Shown: one piece after another, positions 55,010 to 62,586 of the stretch
How positions within the stretch are numbered: the stretch's first letter is position 1
Layout of the letters: every line of letters begins with the position of its first letter
Assembly: GCA_019459145.1 (NCBI GenBank)
Contig: JAIBEK010000067.1
Location: 1 to 64,000 of the forward strand
Direction: 5' to 3'
DNA length: 64,000 bases
Source: Arenimonas sp.
GTDB taxonomy: Bacteria > Pseudomonadota > Alphaproteobacteria > Rhizobiales > Rhizobiaceae
Position numbers and translations under genes: made by a program
Notes under the pieces: model-generated
What the model saw: the letters and a program-made list of their open reading frames with translations, nothing else
What the model was told of the DNA's origin: nothing
The model's database searches: none

Positions 55010-55873
55010 TCAGTTTTCCTTGGCCAGCCGGGGATCAACGAGATCGCGCAGGCCGTCACCCAGCAATTGCAGGGAGAGAACCGAAAACACGATGGCGAGG
55101 CCGGGAAACACCATCAGCCACGAGGCGTTGTTCATGTATTCACGGCCGGAAGCCAGCATCGTGCCCCAGGTCGGCATGTCGGTGGAAACGCCGACGCCGA
55201 GGAAGGACAGGCTGGCTTCCGCCAGCATGGCCGAGGCGAAGACGAAGGTTGCCTGAACCAGGATCGGGGAGGCGAGGTTGAGCAGAACGTGCCGGGTTAG
55301 AATCTGCCAAGTCGGCAGGCCCATGGCGACGGCCGCCTCGATGTATGGCAGTTCGCGCAGAACCAGTGTCGAGCCTCGGACGATGCGGGCAAGGCGCGGA
55401 GCATAGGTTATGCCGAGTGCCAGGATGACGGTCGACAGCGAAGGGCCGAGGGCGGCGACCAGCGCGATGGCCAGCAGGATGTCCGGGAAGGACATCATTG
55501 CATCGAGCAGGCGCGAGATCGGCGCATCAAGGCTGCGGAAGAAGCCGGCGGTAACGCCGAGGAACACGCCGAGTACGGTGGAGATAGCGACGACGCCGAG
55601 GCTGACGAGCAGCGAGATCCGTCCGGCAAAGATGGCGCGAGAAAAGATGTCACGGCCGAATTCGTCGGTGCCGAAGAAATTCGTCAGCGACGGCGGCTTC
55701 AGCCTGTTGGCGATCGACAGCTTGTTCGGCTCGTAGGGTGCGACCCACGGCGCAAGAAGGGCAGCCAGCACGACCACCACCAGAATGATTGCCCCGAGCA
55801 GGATCGCACGGTTGCCGAGCAGTCGGCGAAGGCCGGAAGCGAACGGCATGGAAACGGAGGCCATGGTGTTCAT
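55010..55873 (-). CDS. Dipeptide-type ABC permease (DppC-like)
   Basis: 287 residues; the ATG overlaps the DppB-like stop by 4 nt. Blocks: LLGNRAILLGAIILVVVVLAALLAPWVAPYEPNKLS, FFGTDEFGRDIFSRAIFAGRISLLVSLGVVAIST and the EAA loop EAAVAMGLPTWQILTRHVLLNLASPILVQ. C-terminal GDGLRDLVDPRLAKEN is the usual DppC end. Confidence 0.92.
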   Translation of the reverse strand: MNTMASVSMPFASGLRRLLGNRAILLGAIILVVVVLAALLAPWVAPYEPNKLSIANRLKPPSLTNFFGTDEFGRDIFSRAIFAGRISLLVSLGVVAISTVLGVFLGVTAGFFRSLDAPISRLLDAMMSFPDILLAIALVAALGPSLSTVILALGITYAPRLARIVRGSTLVLRELPYIEAAVAMGLPTWQILTRHVLLNLASPILVQATFVFASAMLAEASLSFLGVGVSTDMPTWGTMLASGREYMNNASWLMVFPGLAIVFSVLSLQLLGDGLRDLVDPRLAKEN

Positions 55874-56820
55874 TGGCGCACCCGCGGATCAACGAGAATA
55901 TAGAGCATGTCGACAATGAAGTTGATGAGCACATAGATGGCGGCGACGACGAGCAGCGCGCCCTGGATGACCGGATAGTCCCGGCGCAGGACTGCCGAGA
56001 CGACGAGATTGCCGATGCCGGGCAGGCCGAAGACGGTCTCGGTCACGACGGCACCTGCGACCAGCATGGCGATCGACAGGCCGATGACGGTAATGATCGG
56101 GATCAGCGCGTTCTTAAGCGCGTGTTTCAGGATGACACGGCCTTCGCCGGCGCCCTTGGCGCGGGCGGTGCGGACATAGTCCTCACCGAGCACATCGAGC
56201 ATGGCGGCGCGGGTGAAGCGGGTGATCAGGGCGGAATTGACGACGCCGAGCGCCACGGCCGGCAGGACGAGATGGTGCAGACGTGCAAGGAACGGCGTGT
56301 CCGGACCGCCGTAACCGGAAGCCGGAAACCAGCCCTGACCGACGGCGAAGACCTGAATCAGCATGAGGCCGAGCCAGAAACTCGGCACGCTTGCCGCCAC
56401 CATGGTGAGGGTCACGACCATCTGGTCGAAGATCGTGCCGCGCTTGACGGCCGAAAGGATGCCGACCGGCAGGGCGATCGCGACCGCGATCAGGATCGAG
56501 AACAGGGTGAGGAAAAAGGTTGGCTCGGCACGTGCGGCGAGTGCCGTCGTGACCGGCTGGTTGAGAAAAATCGACTGGCCGAGATCGCCCTGCAATATGC
56601 CCAGAACAAACTGGCCGTATTGCAGGAGGAGCGGCGCATCGAGCCCCATGCGGGAGCGCAATTGCGCGATGTCTTCCGGGGTCGCATCCGACCCCAGCAT
56701 GACAGCGGCAGGATCGCCGGGCGTTACGCGGACGATGATGAAGACCACCGTCACGACGAGGGCGAGCACGATCGTCATGCCCCCCAGCCGTTTCAAGAGT
56801 GCCTCAGCGATCCTTGCCAT
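55870..56820 (-). CDS. Dipeptide-type ABC permease (DppB-like)
   Basis: 316 residues: ALLKRLGGMTIVLALVVTVVFIIVRVTPGDPAAVMLG, VAASVPSFWLGLMLIQVFAVGQGWFPASGYGG, the EAA loop RTARAKGAGEGRVILKHALKNALIPIITVIG, and LVDPRVRQ at the end. Starts 10 bp after the binding-protein stop. Confidence 0.92.
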   Translation of the reverse strand: MARIAEALLKRLGGMTIVLALVVTVVFIIVRVTPGDPAAVMLGSDATPEDIAQLRSRMGLDAPLLLQYGQFVLGILQGDLGQSIFLNQPVTTALAARAEPTFFLTLFSILIAVAIALPVGILSAVKRGTIFDQMVVTLTMVAASVPSFWLGLMLIQVFAVGQGWFPASGYGGPDTPFLARLHHLVLPAVALGVVNSALITRFTRAAMLDVLGEDYVRTARAKGAGEGRVILKHALKNALIPIITVIGLSIAMLVAGAVVTETVFGLPGIGNLVVSAVLRRDYPVIQGALLVVAAIYVLINFIVDMLYILVDPRVRQ

Positions 56821-56830
56821 AGCCTGGTCC

Positions 56831-58348
56831 TTACTTTTTCGGGCTTACGTTCCAGAAGTGCGGCCAATAGGTCGGCTCGTAACCCGACACACCATTGGCG
56901 AGACCCGAGACGGCATTGAAGTTGCCGACCTTGTAGAGCGGTGCATCATCATAGATGACCGTCTGGATCCCGTCCCAGGCTGTCTTCTTGGCGTCGTCGG
57001 TTGTCGCGTCCATGTAGGCGGCAACGGCCTTCGTCTTCTGGTCCGAAACGTACCAGCCCGGATAGGTGTCGGTGATCGTGTTGATCGTTGTCGGATCGCC
57101 GGGGAAGTTGGAGTGGGTGATGAAGATGTCCCATTCCTTCGAATCGGCGCGCCGGGTGGTCAGCGTTGCCCAATCGACCACCTGAAGATCGACCTTGAAG
57201 CCGGCTGCTTCCAAATAGGCCTTGGCGACTTCGCCGATCTTGTAGTGGAATTCGTACTGGCGGCTGGTCATCAGGCGCAGCGGGGTGCCGTCATAGCCGG
57301 CCTGTTCCAGCAGTCTACCAGCCGATTCCGGATCGCCTTCGCCGTAACGCGCAACGCCCGCTTCGGTGTGCCAGAAGGACCCCTTCGGGAAGATCGAGGC
57401 ATCGACACTGAAGAAGCGGTCCTCGGAAAAGGCTGCCAGCATCATGTCGTTCGGGTTGAGCGCTGCCTGAACCGCCTGACGGAGTTCCTTCTTAACAAGC
57501 AGGCCTTCCTTCATGTTCATGTTCATCGAGGCCCAGCCGGCATCCTTGAAGATCACGGGCTTGGCATTGCCGCTTCCCTCGACGCGTTCATAGGCGCTGA
57601 CCGGAAGCGAGTCGGCATAGTCGAACTGGCCGGAGATCAGGCCCTCGACGCGCGTATTGGCGTCGGGAACCGGAACGAAACGGATTTCCTTTGCGATCGC
57701 TTCGCGCTTGCCGGCATAATTGCTGACTTCGCCTTCCGGAGACTTGTAGCCCTCGAAACGGACGAGCTGGGTGTACTGGTCGGGCTTGCGCTCCTTGAGG
57801 GCATAGGGTCCGGTACCGACGAAGTCGGTCAGCGTGTCGGCGAGCTTTTCCGACGGCATGATTACGGAAGCCTGGGACAGCGTGGCGAGCAGCGGCGCAT
57901 AGCGCGACTTGAGCTTGATGACGACGGCGTGGTCGCCGTCTTCCGTCAGGCTCTCGACGATTGTCGCAACCTGCTTGCCCTTGGAATTGATCGCCATCCA
58001 GCGCTTCAGCGAGGCCGTCACGTCCTTGGCGTCGAAAGCGCTGCCGTCGTGGAAGGTTACCCCTTCGCGCAGCGGAATGCGGTAGGTCAGGCCGTCCTCG
58101 GAAAGGGTCGGCATGCCGGCTGCGAGCAGCGGCACGGACTTCCACTGGGCGTCATAGGTATAGAGCGTCTCGAAGATGTGCTGGTCGATGGTCAGCACGA
58201 TATCGGTCGGCGTCTGCATGACGTCGAGGGTCGGCGGCTCGCCGATCGTCGCAACGGTCAATACGCCGTCACTGGCCTGGGCCAGTGCCAGGCTGCTGGT
58301 TCCGGCAAGTGCCGCCAGCGTGATCAGAACAAATGCACTCTTTTTCAT
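56831..58348 (-). CDS. Periplasmic peptide-binding protein (SBP_bac_5 family)
   Basis: 505 residues from MKKSAFVLITLAALAGTSSLALA (signal peptide); the open frame upstream of this ATG is not coding. Mature domain: VLTVATIGEPPTLDVMQTPTDIVLTIDQHIFETLYTYD, then GLTYRIPLREGVTFHDGSAFDAKDV. Unlike the binding protein at 16164 there is no hairpin behind it. Placed after the MlrC gene, suggesting a peptide or amino-acid-derived ligand. Confidence 0.92.
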   Translation of the reverse strand: MKKSAFVLITLAALAGTSSLALAQASDGVLTVATIGEPPTLDVMQTPTDIVLTIDQHIFETLYTYDAQWKSVPLLAAGMPTLSEDGLTYRIPLREGVTFHDGSAFDAKDVTASLKRWMAINSKGKQVATIVESLTEDGDHAVVIKLKSRYAPLLATLSQASVIMPSEKLADTLTDFVGTGPYALKERKPDQYTQLVRFEGYKSPEGEVSNYAGKREAIAKEIRFVPVPDANTRVEGLISGQFDYADSLPVSAYERVEGSGNAKPVIFKDAGWASMNMNMKEGLLVKKELRQAVQAALNPNDMMLAAFSEDRFFSVDASIFPKGSFWHTEAGVARYGEGDPESAGRLLEQAGYDGTPLRLMTSRQYEFHYKIGEVAKAYLEAAGFKVDLQVVDWATLTTRRADSKEWDIFITHSNFPGDPTTINTITDTYPGWYVSDQKTKAVAAYMDATTDDAKKTAWDGIQTVIYDDAPLYKVGNFNAVSGLANGVSGYEPTYWPHFWNVSPKK

Positions 58349-58416
58349 TTTTCGGTTCCCTTCATTGGCATCGGTTTGGTCAAAGATCCCGGCCGGCTTT
58401 CCTCCCGGTCGAAAAT

Positions 58417-59898
58417 TCAGACATCGAGTCCCAGCGGATCGGCAACGCGCGGCCAGAGCTCGAGGCTCGCCTTGCGGTAGGGCGTGGTTGCCGGGTTGGT
58501 GGGATAGGAGGTCGGCGCGGCGATATAGACGATTTCGGAGGAAATCGGCTGAAAGCCCGCGTAGAAATGATTGGTCGACTTGATCAGCAGATAGGATTTC
58601 TCGGCGAAATCGACGCCCTGGTTGGAGAAGATGTCGGGCTCGTAGGTCTGTGTGCGGCTGGTGATCAGCACGATGTCGATATTCGTGCCGACCGGGCGAA
58701 CGACGGCGACACTGCCGAGCGTGACCCGGCTGTTGCGGAAACTCTGCCACCCGGCGTCGATGACCTTCATGACGGTCACACGCAGATCGAGCGGCTCTCC
58801 GCCTTCGGGGCCGGACTTTCCGCCGACACGCAGGCTGAGTTCCGCGCCCTCGCCGGCCGCATGGCAGAAGGTCACGGCGATCGGATCCCAGATCGTCGCG
58901 ACGGCGAAATTGTCCATGCCGCGATTCAGCATCCGGCGCAGGATGTAGGTCGCGTCGCCTGCCACGCCACCGCCGGGATTGTCCCAGACGTCGGCTATGG
59001 TGACCGGCATTTCAGGATGCGCGGCGCGCATTGCGATCGCCTGGTCGAGACCGGCCTCGGTATCGAACATCGGCATCGCGGTGGTCTTGCGCAGGCTGTA
59101 GAGCTCGCGGCCGAGTTGGGCCGCCAGGGCATCGCCCTTCACCTTGTCGTTGTCGGTCACGACGACGATGCGCGTTCCCATGTCCGGCAGGTCCCCGGCC
59201 ATGAAGCCGTGGATCACTGAGGCGGAAAGGACACCGCCCTTGCCTTCCATCGCCTGCATGCGGTCCACGAACGACCGCATCGGCTCGCGGCTGGTCGGGA
59301 AAATGGTGATCATTCGGCAGTCGAAGGTCGAAATCACCGGCTTGATCTCGCCGCGCAGCGCCCGGAGCGCGAGTTCCACGACATGTTCGCCGCGCTGTTC
59401 GAAATCCGTATGCGGGAATTCGAGGAAGGCCGCCATGAGGTCGAGATTGGCGACCCTGAGAGCGGTCAGATGGCTGTGTGGGTCAAATTCGGCGGCGATC
59501 AGAACATCCGGGCCGACGATCGCGCGGACCCGGGCGAGGAAATCGCCTTCCGGATCATCATAGCCTTGGGCCGCCATCGCGCCATGCAGGCCGAGCACGA
59601 CGCCATCGACCGGCAGCGCCGCCTTCAGTTCGGCAAGGATCAGGTCGCGCAGCGTCTCGTAGGTCTGGCGCTGGATCAGGCCGGCGGGTTCCGCCCAGCA
59701 AGACGTGCCTTCGATCACGGTGAAGCCTTCTTCCCTGCCACGACGGCGCAGGATCGGAACGACGGAGGAGCAGAGTGTCGGCGTATCCGGATGCTCGCCC
59801 GGTCCGGCGTAGAAGGCGGCCTTGAACGCATTCATGTCCGTCGGTACGGGGGAGAAGGTGTTCGTCTCAGTCGCCAGCGAGGCGGTGAAGATGCGCAT
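58417..59898 (-). CDS. M81-family metallopeptidase (MlrC-like)
   Basis: 493 residues, MlrC N- and C-terminal domains. Starts RIFTASLATETNTFSPVPTD; contains GLHGAMAAQGYDDPEGDFLARVRAIVGP, AEFDPHSHLT, FLEFPHTDFEQRGEH and VTIADVWDNPGGGVAGDATYILRRML. The Asp/His residues in the HGAM, FDPHSH and DNPGGG blocks fit zinc binding. Microcystinase C cleaves small peptides, and family members recur beside dipeptide ABC genes, as here. First gene of the operon, with RpiR-type motifs upstream. Confidence 0.9.
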   Translation of the reverse strand: MRIFTASLATETNTFSPVPTDMNAFKAAFYAGPGEHPDTPTLCSSVVPILRRRGREEGFTVIEGTSCWAEPAGLIQRQTYETLRDLILAELKAALPVDGVVLGLHGAMAAQGYDDPEGDFLARVRAIVGPDVLIAAEFDPHSHLTALRVANLDLMAAFLEFPHTDFEQRGEHVVELALRALRGEIKPVISTFDCRMITIFPTSREPMRSFVDRMQAMEGKGGVLSASVIHGFMAGDLPDMGTRIVVVTDNDKVKGDALAAQLGRELYSLRKTTAMPMFDTEAGLDQAIAMRAAHPEMPVTIADVWDNPGGGVAGDATYILRRMLNRGMDNFAVATIWDPIAVTFCHAAGEGAELSLRVGGKSGPEGGEPLDLRVTVMKVIDAGWQSFRNSRVTLGSVAVVRPVGTNIDIVLITSRTQTYEPDIFSNQGVDFAEKSYLLIKSTNHFYAGFQPISSEIVYIAAPTSYPTNPATTPYRKASLELWPRVADPLGLDV

Positions 59899-60081
59899 GT
59901 CTTAAATCCGAATACACTCCGGCCTTCGGCCACCGCTACGGGGCTCGCTACCGTCGTCATGTTGTCTTGCTGACCGATTTCCGATTGCCGCCGACCTAGA
60001 GGGTCGTCTTTGCAGCGATTGCCGCAGCGCGCTCGAAAGTCGAATCTCCCATTTTCTTCAGTTCACCCACTCACCATTCCG

Positions 60082-60098
60082 GTGTAATTTATTTTCTT
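60082..60098. promoter_or_regulatory. RpiR-type operator motif, copy 1
   Basis: GTGTAATTTATTTTCTT, 12 of 17 positions identical to the perfect palindrome at 61649-61665. Located 184 bp upstream of the mlrC start. Confidence 0.55.
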
Positions 60099-60153
60099 GA
60101 TAATGCGGTAAATCGGAGCGAAGTCAACGAATTTTCCGTTTAAGTATGATGTT

Positions 60154-60170
60154 GTGTAATTTATTTTCTT
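60154..60170. promoter_or_regulatory. RpiR-type operator motif, copy 2
   Basis: Exact second copy of GTGTAATTTATTTTCTT, 72 bp (about seven helical turns) from the first, so both would lie on the same face of the DNA. Confidence 0.55.
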
Positions 60171-60325
60171 CTTCATGGAAAGGCGATGCATTTTTTCATA
60201 GTGAGGCATCCCTCGCAACACCGGTCTCCAATGCTGCGCGCTGTGATTTTGTCTGGGAATCGAGAGTTTTAGCCGTGCGGGACATTCGCGGCAGGGGCGA
60301 GGGGAGGCCGTTTCGAAATGAAAAA

Positions 60326-60346
60326 GGGCGCCTGACGCAGGCGCCC
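60326..60346 (-). terminator. Terminator after the PLP-enzyme gene
   Basis: Perfect 9-bp stem GGGCGCCTG / CAGGCGCCC with a 3-nt loop. On the minus strand it is followed by TTTTT, about 80 bp beyond the stop of the gene at 60429-61517. T-rich sequence on the other side (TATTTTC) may allow weak termination in both directions. Confidence 0.85.
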
Positions 60347-60428
60347 TATTTTCATCATGTCTGCCGAACCATCACAGCCCGGCGGCGGCCTGAAGATTTG
60401 AAGCGGCAGAATTTTTCAAAGGCACCGG

Positions 60429-61517
60429 CTACCAGACCGTCCCGCGGGCATCCACTTTCTCGACCCGCGTGACGATGCCGTCGCGATGAAAGACCATCCG
60501 ATCGAAGAGATTGGTGACGACGCAGGTGTGGTTGGGCACCACCTTCACCATCGTGCCGATCTCCGGGAACGGCTTGGCGCAGCCCGATAGATCGACCACC
60601 GCATGCTCCTCCGAGAGCGACACGATACGGGCGCCCTCGAAACCGTGGATGGAACCGTATTCGGTGAAGCCGAGCAGGTCGGAGGTCAGTGCCTTTGAGC
60701 CGCAGTCCAGCACGGCACGATCCGTCGCTGGACGCGAAACCACTGTTGCAAGGATGTGCATGGCGAGATCATCCGCTGTACAATGGCCGGCGCGGACCAT
60801 GCTGCGGTCGTTATAGACATAGGTTCCGGCGCGATGTTCCGTGGCGGACGGCACCAGGTGGGCGGAGAAGAGATCCGGCGAACCACCGCTGGACCGCACG
60901 GGGCAATCTATCCCCTTGTCCGACAGGAGCGCCATGGTGCGGGCCATGAAGGTCTCGACCTCGACCGCGCCGCCGACGGCGGGATAGGTCATGATGCCGC
61001 CGAAACGCAGGCCGGGCGCCGATGCGATCTTCTCGGCGAGCGCGACCGCCGCCTCCGGCGTCTGCACGCCGCAGCGCTTCGCGCCGGTATCGCATTCGAC
61101 CAGAACCGTCAGCGGACGATCTGCATCGAAGGTGGAGGCCAGACCGGCAAACGTGATCTCGCTGTCGGCGACGACCGCAAGCCTTGCGACCCGTTCGTTC
61201 AACGCCTTCAGCCGGGCGAGCTTGGCCGGTCCGAGAATATTGTAGGTGATGAGGATGTCGTCGAAGCCGGCATCGGCAAAGACCTCCGCCTCGGTCACCT
61301 TCTGGCAATTGAGCCCGACCGCGCCCGCTTCCACCTGCTGGCGGGCGACCGCGGCGATCTTGTGGGTCTTGATATGCGGCCGGAATGCCTTGCCATGACG
61401 ATCGCAATAGGCCTGGACACGGGCGATGTTGGCGCCAAGCCTCGCCTCGTCGATGACAGGCATCGGCGTTGCGACCTGTTCGAGCGGCGTGCCGGGTTCG
61501 GGCCACGGATAGTTCAT
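60429..61517 (-). CDS. PLP-dependent D-threonine aldolase/D-serine dehydratase-like enzyme
   Basis: 362 residues of the alanine-racemase-fold D-TA family. N-terminal TPMPVIDEARLGANIARVQAYCDRHGKAFRPHIKTHKIAAVARQQVEAGAVGLNCQKVTEAEVFADAGFDDILITYNI, with the PLP Lys in HIKTHK. Metal-binding C-terminal PNHTCVVTNLFD. These enzymes cleave beta-hydroxy-D-amino acids to glycine plus aldehyde, or dehydrate D-serine-type substrates. It is divergent from the RpiR gene and shares its operator motif with the MlrC operon, so it may process an amino acid released from the imported peptide. Confidence 0.88.
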   Translation of the reverse strand: MNYPWPEPGTPLEQVATPMPVIDEARLGANIARVQAYCDRHGKAFRPHIKTHKIAAVARQQVEAGAVGLNCQKVTEAEVFADAGFDDILITYNILGPAKLARLKALNERVARLAVVADSEITFAGLASTFDADRPLTVLVECDTGAKRCGVQTPEAAVALAEKIASAPGLRFGGIMTYPAVGGAVEVETFMARTMALLSDKGIDCPVRSSGGSPDLFSAHLVPSATEHRAGTYVYNDRSMVRAGHCTADDLAMHILATVVSRPATDRAVLDCGSKALTSDLLGFTEYGSIHGFEGARIVSLSEEHAVVDLSGCAKPFPEIGTMVKVVPNHTCVVTNLFDRMVFHRDGIVTRVEKVDARGTVW

Positions 61518-61648
61518 GCTAGACCTCGTTGGGGAAGACGCGCCGTCGGATCGAGTATGCCGTTGGCGCGGAGCTGTTGCTTTTATTTTCAGGAGAGGGG
61601 CGAGTTTCGTTGATGCTTGCCCGCATTATGCTATCAAAAATGGTGCGA

Positions 61649-61665
61649 GTGAAATTCAATTTCAC
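61649..61665. promoter_or_regulatory. RpiR-type palindromic operator
   Basis: GTGAAATT-C-AATTTCAC, a perfect 8-bp inverted repeat with one central base, in the divergent region between the PLP-enzyme start (61517) and the RpiR start (61711). Typical of RpiR/HTH_6 operators in form. Confidence 0.65.
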
Positions 61666-61710
61666 CGGAGCTTGAAGTTTTCACAACGCGGGCAATACAG
61701 GCAAGACCCA

Positions 61711-62574
61711 ATGGACCTCTTTCACGCCCTCTCCGACGAGGATGGCCGACTTTCCGGCCTGGATGCCAAGCTGGCAAAGTTCGCGCAGGAGAACGTGGAT
61801 TTTGTCGTCAATGCGTCAATCATCGAGTTGGCCCATCGGGCGGGCGTTTCGCCGCCGACGGTCACCCGTTTCTGCCGGCGGCTGGGGTGCCAGGGCTATT
61901 CCGATTTCAAGGTGCAGCTGGCCAAGCTGGCCTATGTCGGCCTGCGTTACCTGAAACCGGAGGCTTCGACGGCGACCGCCGAGGAGGTGGCCCGCGATAT
62001 CGTCTCCAAGGCACAGAACGCGCTTTTTGAACTCCATCGCCAGATCGACCTCGTCGCCATCGAAAAGGCGGCGCAGATCCTGCGGGCCGCAGATTTCGTC
62101 CAGGCCTTTGGCGCCAGTGGCAATTCGGCGATGATCGTCAACGAGTTGCACAATCGGCTGTTTCGTCTCGGTTGCCGAGTGAACGCATCCAACGACCATG
62201 GCATGAACCTGATGATTTCGGCGGCCGCGCAGCCCGGAACGGTGGTGTTCGGCTCGTCCTATACCGGCCGCGACATGGGCCTCGTCCATTGTCTGGAGCT
62301 TTTGCGACAGAACGCCATTCCGACCATCGTGATGACCCAGGCCGGCTCGCCGGTTGCGCAGGCCGCGGACCTGGTCATCGCGATCGACATGCCGGAGGGC
62401 AAGAACATCTTCCGCCCGACATCGACGCGCTACGCCTATCTCGCGGCAATCGACATCCTGGCCAACATGGTCGCCTATGCCGATCGAAACAAGGCGCTGA
62501 AATCGCTGCGGAGCATCAAGGAGGAACTGGTGCGCAACCGTGATGGCGACGATCGCCAGCTCCTCGGCGATTGA
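61711..62574 (+). CDS. RpiR/MurR-family transcriptional regulator
   Basis: 287 residues from MDLFHALSDEDGRLSGLDAKLAKFAQENVDFVVNASIIELAHRAGVSPPTVTRFCRRLGCQGYSDFKVQLA (HTH_6 domain). A SIS sugar-isomerase-like effector domain follows (VQAFGASGNSAMIVNELHNRLFRLGCRVNASNDHGMNLMISAAAQPGTVVFGSSYTG). The longer open frame upstream overlaps the operator and is rejected. Probably controls both the divergent PLP-enzyme gene and the MlrC/Dpp/RidA operon through the shared 17-bp motif. SIS domains usually sense phosphosugars, so the effector here is an open question. Confidence 0.88.
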   Translation: MDLFHALSDEDGRLSGLDAKLAKFAQENVDFVVNASIIELAHRAGVSPPTVTRFCRRLGCQGYSDFKVQLAKLAYVGLRYLKPEASTATAEEVARDIVSKAQNALFELHRQIDLVAIEKAAQILRAADFVQAFGASGNSAMIVNELHNRLFRLGCRVNASNDHGMNLMISAAAQPGTVVFGSSYTGRDMGLVHCLELLRQNAIPTIVMTQAGSPVAQAADLVIAIDMPEGKNIFRPTSTRYAYLAAIDILANMVAYADRNKALKSLRSIKEELVRNRDGDDRQLLGD

Positions 62575-62586
62575 AGGCCGGCTGTT

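Larger units (their letters stand above)
59899..60428. other. Intergenic control region of the MlrC/peptide importer operon
   Basis: A 530-bp stretch with no gene that I can support. It is AT-rich compared with its surroundings around 60080-60190, where two identical 17-bp direct repeats lie. A bidirectional-looking terminator for the neighbouring PLP-enzyme gene is at 60326-60346. The rest shows no further structure to me. Confidence 0.6.
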
